Of a stretch of DNA of 64,000 nucleotides, positions 11,343 to 23,393 are shown piece after piece. The DNA comes from Vitrella brassicaformis (taxonomy: Eukaryota > Sar > Vitrellaceae): NCBI GenBank assembly GCA_001179505.1, contig CDMY01000117.1, positions 1 to 64,000 on the forward strand. The letters are read 5' to 3'. The notes under the pieces are model-generated. The model did not search any database. It saw only the letters and a list, made by a program, of their open reading frames with translations, and was not told where the DNA came from. The position numbers and the translations under genes are program-made. Every line of letters starts with the position of its first letter. Within the stretch, counting starts at the first letter, position 1.

Positions 11343-12197
11343 ATCAAGCAGCGATCTTAAGAGACATCATGATATAAAGTGGAGGCACCGATGGCTGGTG
11401 TGCCTGCCTGTCCACCGGCCAAACCAAAGTCGTCGACGTAGTCAGTGTCATCTGCATCAACGAGACACGCCAAACGACAGGAGCCACGTGTATCCTCTCG
11501 TCTGTAGCAGAGACACACGTACCCATGCGGTGGGTGGGGTGCCTCCTCACAGCCAGTCGCAGCTACCAAGAAGCAGGCCGTCTGGTCCGCTGCCAGTGGA
11601 CTTCCACCATCCCGCCTCCCCTTCCACCCCTCTTGCTCTCTTGCCCCATTCACCATACTGTCGGGGGTGCTGAGGAGGGAGATGGTGAATGCGTGTGAGT
11701 GCAGATGAGTGGCATACTCCCTTCCTGTCTTGTGTGGGCACCCCACCTCGATCCCACAGATCTTGGCGAGTCCCACGAGGTGGCCACATCGGTCCTCGGG
11801 GTCGCCTCGTCGGTCGTTGAGCTGCTGGGGCTGCGATGGCAAGCCGTCCGCTCTCCCACCGCACTCACATCCCCAGCAGTCGCCAAGACGTTGGTCGACC
11901 CGCTCACCTGAAGGCGCACAGCAAACACCTTACGCGTATTGCAACAGTGCCATGAATGTTTGTGCATTCATTCACTGGCTGTGTTAACCGTGCAGAGGGG
12001 GCTGCTGGCTGGTCTTTGTGCCAGGAAGGGCAGCTCAGCTTCCTCCGACGGCATACGACTAGACAGCAAGTCGGGGTGGGGAGGTGGGGGGGGAGGTGGG
12101 GTGGGTGTTGGCCTATGTGTGGGGCTGACTGACCTCGAGTTTGATGTTGTATATGCTCTGATAGTACTCGCCCACCTTGCACTCTCGGCTGTTTTTG
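11343..12197. other. Spacer with a conserved minus-strand segment
   Basis: Between the kinase-like and FOP-module genes. A candidate minus-strand exon starts at 11907 after GCGCCTTCAG and reads VSGSTNVLATAGDVSAVGER. The same sequence is found on the plus strand from about 28232, so it is part of the inverted duplication. The frame cannot be connected with confidence to either neighbour. A dispersed element copy sits at 11371-11393. Confidence 0.45.
11371..11393 (-). repeat. Dispersed 3'-side element, copy 3
   Basis: GATATAAAGTGGAGGCACCG then ATG, a diverged copy of the elements at 8263 and 9854, most like the inverted copy at 28391-28413 (shared GGAGGCA and neighbouring ATGTCTCTT in the sense direction). 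Confidence 0.55.
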
Positions 12198-13959
12198 TCA
12201 CGGATTTTCGGTGGCGCGAGTGTTGAAGGGGCTTCTGCTCCTCCACCTGCAGACAGACAGATGTGGACATACAGACATTTGGGGAAACATTGCATTCCTC
12301 TGATACATGCTGGCTCCGTTGCACAGGCTCCGTTGTTCGTGTGTGTGTGTGTTGGTTCTTACGTCGTCGTAATGTGATATCGGACGTAGAGCATGGCCTC
12401 GTGTTTGAACACATTGAGCGTCTCCTTCATCTTGTAGTGGTCCAGAAAGGACGCCAGCAGGTCGCACACAAGCAAACCTGACACACACACGGAGACACAC
12501 ACACATAGGTCCTCTGTCTGTCTGTCTGTCTGTCTCTCTGTGTGTGGGGTTGCCTGTCTGACCATGTGCCGACTCTTTGAGCCGTTTGATGCCCTCATCC
12601 AGCTCCTCTGCCCGCTCGTCGTCGACAGTCGGCGGAATGCGACTCATCATCTGAAAGACTTGATACCGGCCCTCAAGTCTGGAGGAGGAGCTGACGGTGG
12701 GCCTCAGGAAGCCCTCGCTGCCCGTCACCCAACGCAGACGACGGAGACGGTCTGGAGCGACGGGCTGGGGCGCCGGGGCTAGGCCGCTGCGGACAGCCGC
12801 TCTCGCCTCCGCTCTCGCCTGACAGTGGTACGGTTCGCCCCTCACTCGCCCAGCTGCCAATGGGCTCCCCCCCACGGCAGCGGCGGCCGAAAGCTGCATG
12901 GGCGCAACAGGGGCTGCGGGGTCGTGGAGAGGGGCTGACTTGATCGGGAACTGTCGCTGCCGAATCTCACGGGCGGGGCGGGGACCTGAAGGGTGAGTGT
13001 GGGTGGTTGGTCTGCCCTCTGAGGCCTCCCACGATCCGTTCTGCAACCGCCCCTCGAGTGTGTAGTTGATGATGTCCAGCAGCAGGGGGCCGTCCGTGGG
13101 TGCCGACGAGACTGGGGGCGGGAGGGGCAGGGACCCGCACAGCTGCTCCTTGGACAGCACGATGTAGCGACGGGACACTATCTCCTCCGGCAAGCGGCCC
13201 TGATTGACCACATGGGAGGGGGGAGGTGTTCGTGTGTGTGTGTGTGTGTGTGTGTGGGTCCTTACGTCGTCGTATTGCTCGTGTTTGAAAACATTTAGCG
13301 TCTCCTTTATTCCGTAGTAGTCCAAAAGCGATGCCACTAGGTCGCACACAAGCGAACCTGACACACACAGGAAGACACACACACATAGGTCCCCTGTCTG
13401 TCTGTCTGTCTGTGGGGTTGCCTGTCTGACCATGCGGCGAGTCTTTGAGCCGCTTGATGCCCTCCACGAGCTCATCTGCCCGCTCGTCGTGGGCAGTCGG
13501 CGGCCTACCACTCATGAGCTGAAACACTTGACTCTTCAACTCCGCCTGTGCACACAGCAATCAGCCCGACACACACATACACACACAGAGCAATGAATGA
13601 ATCCCAACCCCACAAAGCAGCTCACCTTGATCCTCGGCAGGATGCCCTGCTGCACCATGGCCCCTATCACATGCTCCTTCAACACCGCCACCTTCTCCCG
13701 ACCAGCAGGCCCCCCGTAGTACCTCCCCTCTCGTGGCGCTCTTCGTCCCCCAGCACCCTGCTCTTCAGCCCGGGCTCCCGGGCGATGGTCGACGGGCGCC
13801 TGTCGCGGCCCTCGTCGCGCAGAATGCGCTCGATGCGCGCTTCCTCCTCTGGGTCTTCATGAGGTTCGCCCCGCCAAGCTGCCAGTGGCCTCCCCCCGAC
13901 GGCAGCGGCGGCCGACAACTCGGGAGACGGACTGGGCGGTGAGAGCTGGGAAGCACCAT
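12198..13959 (-). pseudogene. FOP/LisH-module (FGFR1OP/CEP43-like) gene with a frameshift
   Basis: Exons 13959-13626, 13545-13431, 13357-13266, 13199-12563, 12477-12363 and 12246-12198. The module resembles the N-terminal dimerisation region of FGFR1OP/CEP43, a centrosome and basal-body protein: LKEHVIGAM-GILPRIK, then AELKSQVFQLM, then a LisH helix pair SLVCDLVASLLDYYGIKETL, then a GPLLLDIINYTLEG segment matching human GPLLLEVIRRC. A second module follows (QVFQMMSRIPPTVDDERAEE, then LLVCDLLASFLDHYKMKETL), so the gene has internally duplicated FOP units. Near 13733 the first exon lacks four bases (AGCG) present in the homologous exon at about 62296-62299, which breaks the frame after GDEERHER. 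Either this copy is a pseudogene or translation starts downstream. The 3' end at 12198 is tentative. Confidence 0.45.
13231..13256. repeat. (GT)n microsatellite in an intron
   Basis: About 13 GT units in the intron between two FOP-module exons, directly beside the splice donor on the minus strand. Confidence 0.9.
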
Positions 13960-14096
13960 CTGGTTCATCAGCACACCACAACACAGCCACAACACAGCCA
14001 CAACCAAACCTTCGTCAGTTGGCTGAGAGAAAGAGGGATGGGCCGTCTTTGACCAGTGCGCCGCGCTTTGTCGTCCGATAGAAACCCCAAACTTAC

Positions 14097-14968
14097 CCAT
14101 GGTGATCATTGCCGGCTTTCTTCGGCTCGATACTTGAATGGTGCCGTCCACTAGAAGGACGCTGTCCATCCTTTCAAACTGCACCCCCTTCTTGATGTCG
14201 TTTTCAACTGTGCCGAAAAGTGGCCGGTATACATGCGGCGCAAACAGGCGGACTCCATGGACACTTTGAGATGTAGTTGGTTGGAGGGCAAGTTCTTTTT
14301 CTTCCATGCGTCGCGGACGTAGACCTGGGGGTCCTGCACCATATATAGGGATGAAGTTGGCTGGACACCACCCAAAGAATGGTCCACAGCCAGGTTTTCG
14401 TTATCGGCTGCCGCGAAGAGCGTCTTGAAGCTTTTTTTCACCAATGCTTCACGAACGGTACCGCTATGCCGTCCCATTTTTTGTCCTCTTTTGCCGTGGG
14501 TAGCGTCATGAGGCCCTCTTTCACCTTCTTTACGACCTCAGGCGTCGTCTTATAGATAGGGTCGGCCTGCATCGTTGTCTGCAGCCAGCACGAACCATGT
14601 GCGTGTCTGTTCGGGGCGATGGTTGCTCGCGAACTTGTCGGATGGAGGCGGAAGCCGATCGTGGGCACTATCAGAGCAAGAACGTAACGTTCTGCAACAG
14701 TGAGGACGGCCTGAAACAACAAAACCACTTTATGATGTGTATGAGGCTGCACAACCACCTGTTTGCCCCTGACCATGCCTAACATGTCGGCCGTCACCAG
14801 TGGCAGCCGCCACTCGTCATCCTCCGCCAGATGTTTTAAGAGCGATGCTGCGGCGGAGGTCGGTGGGCTCGAGTGGGCTCTAGGCCATTCTGCGGCGGGC
14901 GAGCTGGTAGTAGGTGACGGTGCAATGAGTGAGGGGGAAGGAGAGCGGGCTGCAGGGAGCGGCAACAA
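14097..14968 (-). other. Upstream exons of the FOP-module gene or related remnants, model unresolved
   Basis: Several coding-like stretches occur on the minus strand in different frames. 14968-14763 has a Ser/Pro-rich start and then SAAASLLKHLAEDDEWRLP-VTADMLG, a segment shared with 26,700-26,912. About 14579-14450 includes VVKKVKEGLMTLPTAKEDKK. 14307-14097 reads GTVENDIKKGVQFERMDSVL and ends with a donor at 14097 that joins in phase to the exon starting at 13959. The VQFE stretch resembles the VQFEKQ of the kinase-like gene, hinting at a common origin. I could not join all pieces without a frame change. Confidence 0.35.
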
Positions 14969-15280
14969 AGGACGAACATCAAGAAATGACGCACGCTTAA
15001 GAAGTAATCTAAAATTAGGCGTCTCGCCGTCTCGTTACGTCGAGAATCTCAATTCTCGCCGCCACCTGGCGTCGCGGCATCGCTCCATACTGTCTGTCTG
15101 TCTGCCTGTACATGACCCATGCATCTAGCTATACACACAAGCGGACACATGTACGTTCACGTCAGCCAGCCAACCCCCCTACAAAAAGCTGGAGCGCTGT
15201 ACGTGCGTATCAAATGAATGTACATACGAAAAGGAAACCAACACATATATCGATCGCCAGTCACCCGACGCTCTTGCCCC
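14777..15280 (+). repeat. Left arm of a ~0.5 kb inverted repeat
   Basis: The reverse complement of 26411-26912, at high identity over about 500 bases. Differences are few, for example a shorter GACA/TGTC run and small indels near 15030. The arm contains a duplicate of the last codons and stop of the long coiled-coil gene (RGKSVG then stop), its 3' flank, and the start of the family segment coding LLKHLAEDDEWR. The two arms enclose about 11.1 kb. Confidence 0.85.
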
Positions 15281-15782
15281 GGTATAGAATGACTATTCCT
15301 GTGTTGTCGCCGTGTGGACCAATACGAGTGTGGATTCCGCGGACAAAGGCCACCCGGAAGAGATTGATGGAACATAGCACGCCTGTCGACAGGTCGGTCC
15401 AGCACGAACAACCGCACGAATCAAAAACACCGTGTGTGCAAGGAGGGTCCAGACAAACAAATAGTCAGTCCCAGACAGACAGACAGTCCACTGTGATCGA
15501 CGCGATATATGTCTGTCCACCACCAACTCAACACACATCCATCCATCCAGCTGCCGAGGGCCCACAGGCACCACCCTCACCTCACACGAGACGGATTTCG
15601 TCTCAGCGACTCACTCAAACACCATCCCATCCACACACCACACACCCAACCAACACTCACAAAATAAAACTCAACCATCCAGTGGGCTGCATGGTGTGGC
15701 ACGGAAAACACTTGCCCCACCCACCCACGCCACTACACACAATCTCATCTCTCGTTTGTTTCCCCGCTCTGTCTTCAATCAC
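15281..15782. other. Spacer without a recognised gene
   Basis: About 500 bases between the inverted-repeat arm and the 3' end of the chorein_N gene. It holds CAGACAGA and CCATCCAT repeats and CA-rich sequence; probably 3' UTR and intergenic DNA. Confidence 0.6.
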
Positions 15783-17412
15783 TCACGGGCTGGGCATGTT
15801 GGGCAAGTCGTCGCCGAATGAGCTGGACGAGCTGCCCTCCGGCACAGGCGGCAGCGCATCCCCCCTGTGCGACAAAACCGGCATTCCTCTGCCCATCCCA
15901 ACGGCCTGCGTGTGCGCGGCGCTCGTGTAGGCGTAGCAGGGCTGGTAGACGGTGTGGGAGTAGGGTGGGGCCATGGGCGGCTGGGGCGGGGCGGGCAGGG
16001 CACTGAGGTTGGGGGGGTGGGAGCCGGGGGGAACGAAGATGTTGTAGTTGTAGTGGTGCTGGTGGATCAGACCCACATTGTGGGCTGCAGTGCATCCAAC
16101 GGCACAGACACAAACACACACATACACATACACATACACGTGGCCTCGGTCTGTGTGCATCGCATCGATGCCTTTTCCTCCTCTCCTTACTTACCAGTGG
16201 TTTTGGACGCCATCATGACGTTGGCATTGTTGGCCGCGACACCCACGCCCCTCCCTGTGGCCATGCCCATGCCCATGCCCATGCCCTCCCCCTCACTCAC
16301 CGCCGTCGTATCGGTCGTCCGCGGCCGCATCATGCCCGGAGAACCGCCCCCGGCACCTACCACGTCCCTCCTCACCACATGGTGGGCCGCCTCAGCCGCA
16401 CGAACATGAGCCGCCGTTGTCGGCATGACGTGTGGAGGTCCATGTGCCGTCATCAATCCAGATGGGTCGGGCGAGGTGCCACCGCCCAGAGAAGGCACCA
16501 CTGGCGAGGGATGAGTGCGGGGGGCAAACGGATGGGGATATGACGCTGCAGGGACCGGGGAGGGGTAGGTGGTGGAGTAGTTGGCAGGGGCCATGGGGCT
16601 GGTCCCAGGCGGGTGCAGCAGACCTGCGGCCGGGGACCCGCCGCGAGATGCGATGGATGGTGCGACAGACGGCGCAGCCGACAGGGGCGTGTAATGGTAG
16701 GGGCTGTGCAGAGATCCCATGCGGCTGTGTGGAGACGGGTAGGAGGGCGTGGCTGGGCCGGTCTTCTTCTTGGGCCCATAGCCCGGTTCGTAGACCGCGG
16801 CCCTCACCCGCCGGTGCCGCTTCACCTGGCTCATGCTCGACACCGTCTGCCCCGCCCTCAGGTGTGTGCCGGACTGCTTGCCCAGGCTGCGTGAGGTGGT
16901 GGGAGGGGAGAGGGGGTGCTGCGGGCGCGGCGTGAGCCACGAGATGGAGGGGTGGTCCAGGTACTGTTGGGCGGCGTCTGCGAAGCCGCCGAAGGGGTTG
17001 AGAGTCGCCTGGACGTTCTCGGCCCTGACGCCGATGGCGCCTGACCACGACGGCTGCACACAAACGTGGCAGGATCACTTCATTTGGACGCTATGATGAT
17101 CATCTGGCGTCTTGTCATCTGGCGTCTTGTCTTCTGACCGTGAAGGTGAATCGTCCGATAGTTGCGTCAGCGACCCTCATAGGGATGCCCTCCATCTCCA
17201 GAGAAGCGTTGATGTCGTCTGTCCGCAGCCGCACATTCTCAAGGACAACGCCTTCGCGAAACGACACCTGCACATCGCGCCGGGCGTCAAAGTCCTCGAG
17301 GAACTCTGCAGAGAACCCCAGGCCAGCCGTTTGCAGAGCACGGAAGCACGGAGCCTTCTGTCTGCTTACCTGAGCCGTGGAAGGCCAGAAACTCGCGAAA
17401 CATGTTCTCCAT
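15783..17412 (-). CDS. Short protein with an N-terminal chorein (VPS13/ATG2-type) domain
   Basis: Four exons, 17412-17370, 17305-17139, 17053-16195 and 16084-15783; 456 residues. The first ~90 residues fit the chorein_N pattern of VPS13/ATG2 lipid-transfer proteins: start MFREFLAF, then VQVSFREGVVLENVRLR (like W-GEVVLKNL-L), MEGIPMRVADATIGRFTFT (like V-AGHIGKLTLKIPW) and PSWSGAIGVRAENVQATLNP (like the P-V-LE-I-L-V-P strand). The remainder is Pro/Ser/Ala/Gly-rich, probably disordered, with an MGMGMGMGM repeat and a His/Tyr/Pro-rich C-terminus. The long hydrophobic groove of real VPS13 proteins is missing, so bulk lipid transport by itself is unlikely; a membrane-contact adaptor role is only a guess. 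Its start is 135 bases from the divergent coiled-coil gene. Confidence 0.6.
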
Positions 17413-17547
17413 CTCGAAAGACTGGAACGAAAGAGGTCAGCAAGGGGCGACGGGCTTGATGGCGTTGTCTGGGCTCTACCTTTCAGCTCGCAAGGCTCGC
17501 ATCGCTCCGCGCTGCCCTGCTCCCCGGCCGCCCCTTGTGTGTGAGAA

Positions 17548-20500
17548 ATGAGCGGCTCGTTAGACCAATTCGACGAGGATGACGACACCGAGCGTAGAAA
17601 AGCAGTTGAGATGCTCGGTGAGCCGCCGGGGGATGACTCTGAGAGGATTGACCCATCGCCACGCACTCTATCGTCCAGCCAGAATGCCACCAACCAGTAC
17701 AACCGCACTCAGGAGGACGACGCGGCGAGTTCTCTCGTGGTGCCGCCAGATCTCACTGCACAGCCCGATGACAGTGCATGCTGGTCGCCAGAGGGACGGT
17801 GGAGGCAGCAATGGGCCAGAAACGGCGAGATTGAGGACTTCAGCCCTCATCAGAGAGCGAGTGCGGCAGCGGCCTCTGCTGCTGTCGGTGGTGGTGTTGG
17901 TCGTATAGTTTCATCCCCTGGGCCACCAGGTGCTTTCCGTGGGCAGCAGGGCATAGCATCGGTAGGAGGGGGAGGTGTTGGGGTCGGGTGGGAGGGGACG
18001 GCTAGTGCGAGGAGAGAGGAGAGCCCCCCGCCCATCCGTCAGCCATCCGGCAACAACCTGTAAGCCAACCACCGCACCCGCCCATCTTCGTTCGATGCAC
18101 ACAACAAACACAACACAAGCCGCTTTCTCTTTCGCATGTGTGTGTGTGTGTGTGTGTGTGTCAGTTCGTTAGTCCCCCGTGGTGAGCCCCCCCATCGGTC
18201 GGTGTCGTTTCTCGGTGGCGTGACGTCCAACATAGTAGAGGACCATGCCAGAATGAATGCGGACCTCTCTCGGCTGCGGGCTGCCTTCGAAGCCACCAAG
18301 ACCAGCGAGGCCGCGGTGAGTCAGTAACAGGCAAACACACACACACACGGACCATCGGCCCGTTCATTGCCCCGCACTGCTTGTGATGTCTGTGTGTGTT
18401 GGTGTGGTCAGTTGAGTGTGCAGGTGGGCGATTTGATGGCGGCCAAGACCAGGGCTGAGAATGACGCCCACAACGCCGAGAGAAGGCTGGAGCAGCTCAT
18501 CAAAGCGCAAGGTGGCTGCGCATTCACACGAGCACCTCCCAGTCCCACAATCCATTTGTGTGTGTGTGTGTGTGTGTGTCAGGTCGTGGTTTTTCGTACA
18601 ACAGTTGGCTGGAGAAGGAGAACAGCGGGCTGCAGGGGGAGGTCACCAACCTCCGCATACAAGTCGAAGAGCTTCTCGAGCAACTCTCGCGACAGGTACT
18701 TCCACACACAACCACACCACACCCCCTGCTCCACAAACACACGCACAGCACACCCTCGATGTGTGTGCGTGATTGTGTGGATCAGAACACTTGGCACGAG
18801 GAGCATGCCGCCGTGTTGGCCAAGGAGGTGGCCGACCACACCACCAGAATCGCAGTGGTATGCTATGCGCAGGCGGGCAGCCGTGGGGGGATGAATGAAT
18901 GGGTCAACCCGTCCCCCATCCCCCCATCCATGTGTGTGTGATCTGCATGCCGCTCCTTCATTGCTTCTATCAGTCTCAGGAGTTGCACAACAACAAGGAC
19001 GGCGAGATCGCCGTCCTGCGGAGGGATATCGAGGAACTCAACCAGCGACACAGACAGCAACTGCAGCAGGTAGGTATCTCATCACACCGCCCGTCCATCC
19101 ATCCATCCATCCCCTCCCGCCCCTCTATCTCTCTCTGATGATCGATCCATCAGGTTGAGGGCCATGCATCAGATCTCGACTCGCACAACCAGCAGCTGCA
19201 GCGCACTCTGGCCGACACCAAGCGGCAGCTCGACGACACCTCCCTCCAGCTCACCACCCTGCGTCAGCGGCACGACGACAACGCCGCTCTCGTGCAGGAG
19301 AACGATCGTCTCAAGAAGTGCAACAATGGCCTGCAGGAGGAGCTGCTGTCGCTGCGCAAGATCCAGACGCGCAACAAGGGCGGTATGCTGCGGCCCGTCG
19401 GCGACATTGTCGATAGGAATGGGGGCGAGTGGGTGTCCACTGCTGAGGTCGACGTCATCGTCGAGCTCGAGAGGGAGAAAATGCACCAGAGAGTCGCCGA
19501 CCTTCGAGTATGCCAACTGCACCCACACCACACCACACCACACCACACCCTCTCTCTCCTCCTCTCTTTCACACACACACAGGCTGAGCTTGACACGACC
19601 AAGGCAGCCCTGATGCAGCTGCAGTACCCGGTGCACCCCCCCACCCCTCCCGCCAGCACACACCGCCCCACGGCCCTCACCGTGGACAGCTGGACCCTCA
19701 CCGACGTCACCGGCGACATTCGCTCGCTGGCCGAGCGCAACAGTGATGTCGGCGAGGCCGTCGAGGGCGTCCGACACCTCATGGCCACCGAGATTACAGA
19801 CCTCCGAAAGCAGCTCGAGGAAAAGACGACCGCCCTGCAGGAAATGGACCAGCTCAAGAGGCAGGCCGAGTACGATTCGCACACACACACACGCTCAAGA
19901 CACGGGAGGATGCAGAGGCCACGTGCTCTGCCTGTCTGGTGTGCGTTCAGGTCGACGGTGGACGAGTTGCTGCAGAACAGCCGGCTGGACCAGGAGGCCT
20001 ACGCCCAGCAGGCCCTCAAGCTGCAGCAAGACGCCGAGGAGCGCATCCAGCACGAGAGGCAGCTCCTGCGCCTCAAAGAGTCCGAGCTCGTCGCCGCACA
20101 CGAGGAGGTGCAGGTCCTCAAACGACACGTGGCCGTCAAAACGCCCCCCTCCCCACTCCCAGCCAGGGATCGCCACGACACACCCTGTCAGACAATGCCC
20201 TTGCCACAGCCACAGCAGCAGCAGCAGCACCACACGGCCAGCCAGACGGAGGCGCCCGCCCCCCTGTGCGACTCGACGGTGCAGACGGAGGGGTGGTCGG
20301 GTGCCTCGCTGCACCCCATGTTGAGCAAGGTGGTCGAGAGGGGGGATGTGGCTATGGGCATCGGTATGGGCAGCCAGAGCGGCGATGTGACACGGACATC
20401 GAGCTCAACACAGACGGAGGGCGAAGAGAGGGAGAGGAAGAGGGAGGAGACGGCTGGCAGCCACTCGCAGGACCTCGAGGACAGAAACAAACAGCTCGAG

Positions 20501-23345
20501 GCTGAGGTAAGCTGAGCTAGCGGGGGGGGGAGAGGGAGGGGGAGAGCATGACAGTCAGTGATCGGCCGGCCCTCTCTCTGTGTGCCTTGTGTTAGGCTCG
20601 TGAGCTGCGTCATTTCCTGGAGGAGGTGCAGTCCAACTTCCTCTCCCTCTCAAAGCCCTCCCTGGCCGACTCCGCCACACAGACGCCCCCACCCACCCTC
20701 GCCTCCCACACCCCCCCGCCCATATCCATCGCCCCACAGCCACGCGCCCCCACACACTCATCGTCCGCACAGACGGCCTCTCACCGACCGCCACTCAGGT
20801 CCGCTTCGGTGCAGGCGGCCCCCGATCCGCCCCACCTGTCCATCTGTGTCGAAACCTCGCTGCACCACCCGCCATCACGCCCCCACTCGACGGCAGTCCA
20901 GACAGAGGGGCGGCCGGTGCGCCATCACCCCCTGCAGACGGAGCGGCTCGACATGGTGGAGAGGTGGCCGCGGGGGGTTGCCTCCAAGGGCGTGGCTGCG
21001 TGTCCCGATGTCACACACGCGGCGGCCCAGTGCCACCGAGACGACCGCCGGCGTTGTCTGTCGGTGGTGCGGTGTGTGGCCACCCTGGCCATACGCGGCG
21101 GCAATGGCAGTGGTGGTGGTGGTGGTGGTGATGGCCAGGACAGCAGCCCGAGCAGCCGTGAGGTGCAGACGGACGAGAGGGGGGATGAGGTGGGGAGGCT
21201 TGGCGAGAGGTGGGCCAGGAAGTACCAGGCCAAGAAGAGGGAGCTCGAGAGAGCGCTACTCGGACAGAGAGACCGCGAACGCGCCGTAAGCGACAACCAC
21301 AGCCACAGCCACAGAAAGGCCAAGCCGCACTGCACCCTCTTCGTGTTTCATGTGTTGCCTGCCATGGCAGGTTCAGTCAATCGAGGCGGTGCGTGACTCG
21401 TACAGCAGCCTTGTGTCGCGCTCGGTGACCAACTCCACCCCCCGGTCCCACCTCTCGCTCTCAGACGCCCCGCCCCTCCCCCTCCCCCTCCCCCCCGCAT
21501 CCGCCCGCAGCCGTCACTCAAACAAGGCCAACACCGAGGACGATGAGGTCGAGTCCTTCGTCGACCTGCTCAAGGACATCAAGGGCATCGGCTCCACCAA
21601 GAAGCACGCCGCCACACGGCGAGGGGCGAGTGTCGGTGCGGGTGTTGTGGCGCCCCTGCCTCTCGAGAGAGAGCCGATGATGGCTGTGGCTGCGGGTGCG
21701 CTGCACGTCCGGATGAGGCACGTGTGGCGTGAGGTGAGGGAGGTCCGGCGGGAGGTGACCGAGGCCAAGAAAGAGGTGGCCGCCATCCTCGGCAGCAGCA
21801 GCAGCCGGGGGGAGGGCGGCGTGTTGCAGTGGGTGTGGGCCAAGATCAACGACCTGGCTTCCATCGGCCGGGAGTACGAGCGGCTGTGGCGCAGCGAGCA
21901 GCAGGAGAACACCCAGCTCAGAGACATGCTCGCGTCACTCCAGGCGATGCTCGCCGCCCCAGCCCCTCACACTCACACAGACCGCCCATTGCCGGCACTG
22001 CCAGACCCCTCCTCGCCCATGCTGCCTTTGTCCATGGCCACCGTGTCGCCCGATCGTGTGTCGACGAGCCGGACGGCTGGGCGCAGTGCGTTCAGCCAGA
22101 CACTGTGGACGGGGCAGGTGGAGGAGTGGGTGGAGGCCGAGGCGGGCAGGAGGGCCAACAAGCGCATGACCAAGATGCAGCAGGAGCTGGCGGGTCTGCA
22201 GGAGGGTGTGCGTGGGCGTGTGAGTGAGGTGGAGAGGGCGGCAGCCAGGGACAAGGCGGCGCTTGCCTACAAGCACAAGGAGGCCGCACTGCAGATGCGC
22301 AACCGATGCCACATGAAGGTAACTGACCCCCAATCATCCCCCCAACCCCCCAACCTCCCAAACACACCCGTTCTCATGTGTGGGTGCAGCTGGAGGACAT
22401 GCAATCATGGCTACGTCGCGAGCTGGACCGGTCGGAGTCGCGTGCTGGGGTGCTGCAAGGTCAGCTTGAGGACCAGGTGGCCGAGCGGGAGCAGTCGCTG
22501 CGCCGCCTGAGGGAGGCGCTCGAGGTCTCCAACACACACATCCAACAGACATTCGACCAACACACCAGGGACAACCGCACACTCAAACTGGTATGCTCCC
22601 CTCCCCTCCCCCTCCTCCCTCCGCCCCCACACACGCATGGCACATCGACAAGGATGGGCCCATGATGGTTCGTTCATGCATTGCACTGCAGGAGTATGAG
22701 GAGAGGTTGGCTAAGGTGGAGGCGGAGAGGCGAGTGGAGGTGGGCCGTGCGGAGGCGGCTCGTCGCGACCTCGAGGGGACGTGTGACGCGCTGCGTCGTG
22801 AGGTCGACGAGCTGCAGCGGCAGCACACACAGATACAGGCCGTCTACCACAGACAGCTGCAGGAGGTAGGTATGGCAGAGAGGGAGGGGGGAGGGAAGGA
22901 GGGCATCAGTGGAGTGGATGGCATTGATTTCATGGTGCGGGTGGGTTTGTTGTGGTGCGGTGGGTGCGGTGTGTCAAGGTGAGAGATGAGGCCAAGGGTG
23001 ACTGTGAGCGTCAGATGGCCGCCGACAAGGCGAACCTGGAAGCCACCCTGCAGCAGCAGCTCAAGGACACCAAAGCACACTATGAGCAGCTGGTACCAGC
23101 CAGCCACAGCCAACCAACACACATGGCCCCCACATAGGCAGGCACTTATGCGCGTGTGTGTTGTGTTGTCTGCCTCCTCGTTGTCTGCCTCCTCCTCACG
23201 TCAGCTGCGCGCCAAGGGGCAGGAGGCCGAGGTGATAGAAGAGAAAGTCGCCGAGATACAGACAGAGCTCCTACGCCAAGAGCACCAACACAAAGTACAC
23301 CTTCCTCCCTCTCTCCCCACAGCACACACACACCTACACCTACAC

Positions 23346-23393
<48 letters not shown>

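Noticed and set aside
19169-19890. Antisense open frames of over 200 codons within the coiled-coil gene
   Set aside because: Produced by high GC content; the sense exons are in phase and heptad-rich.
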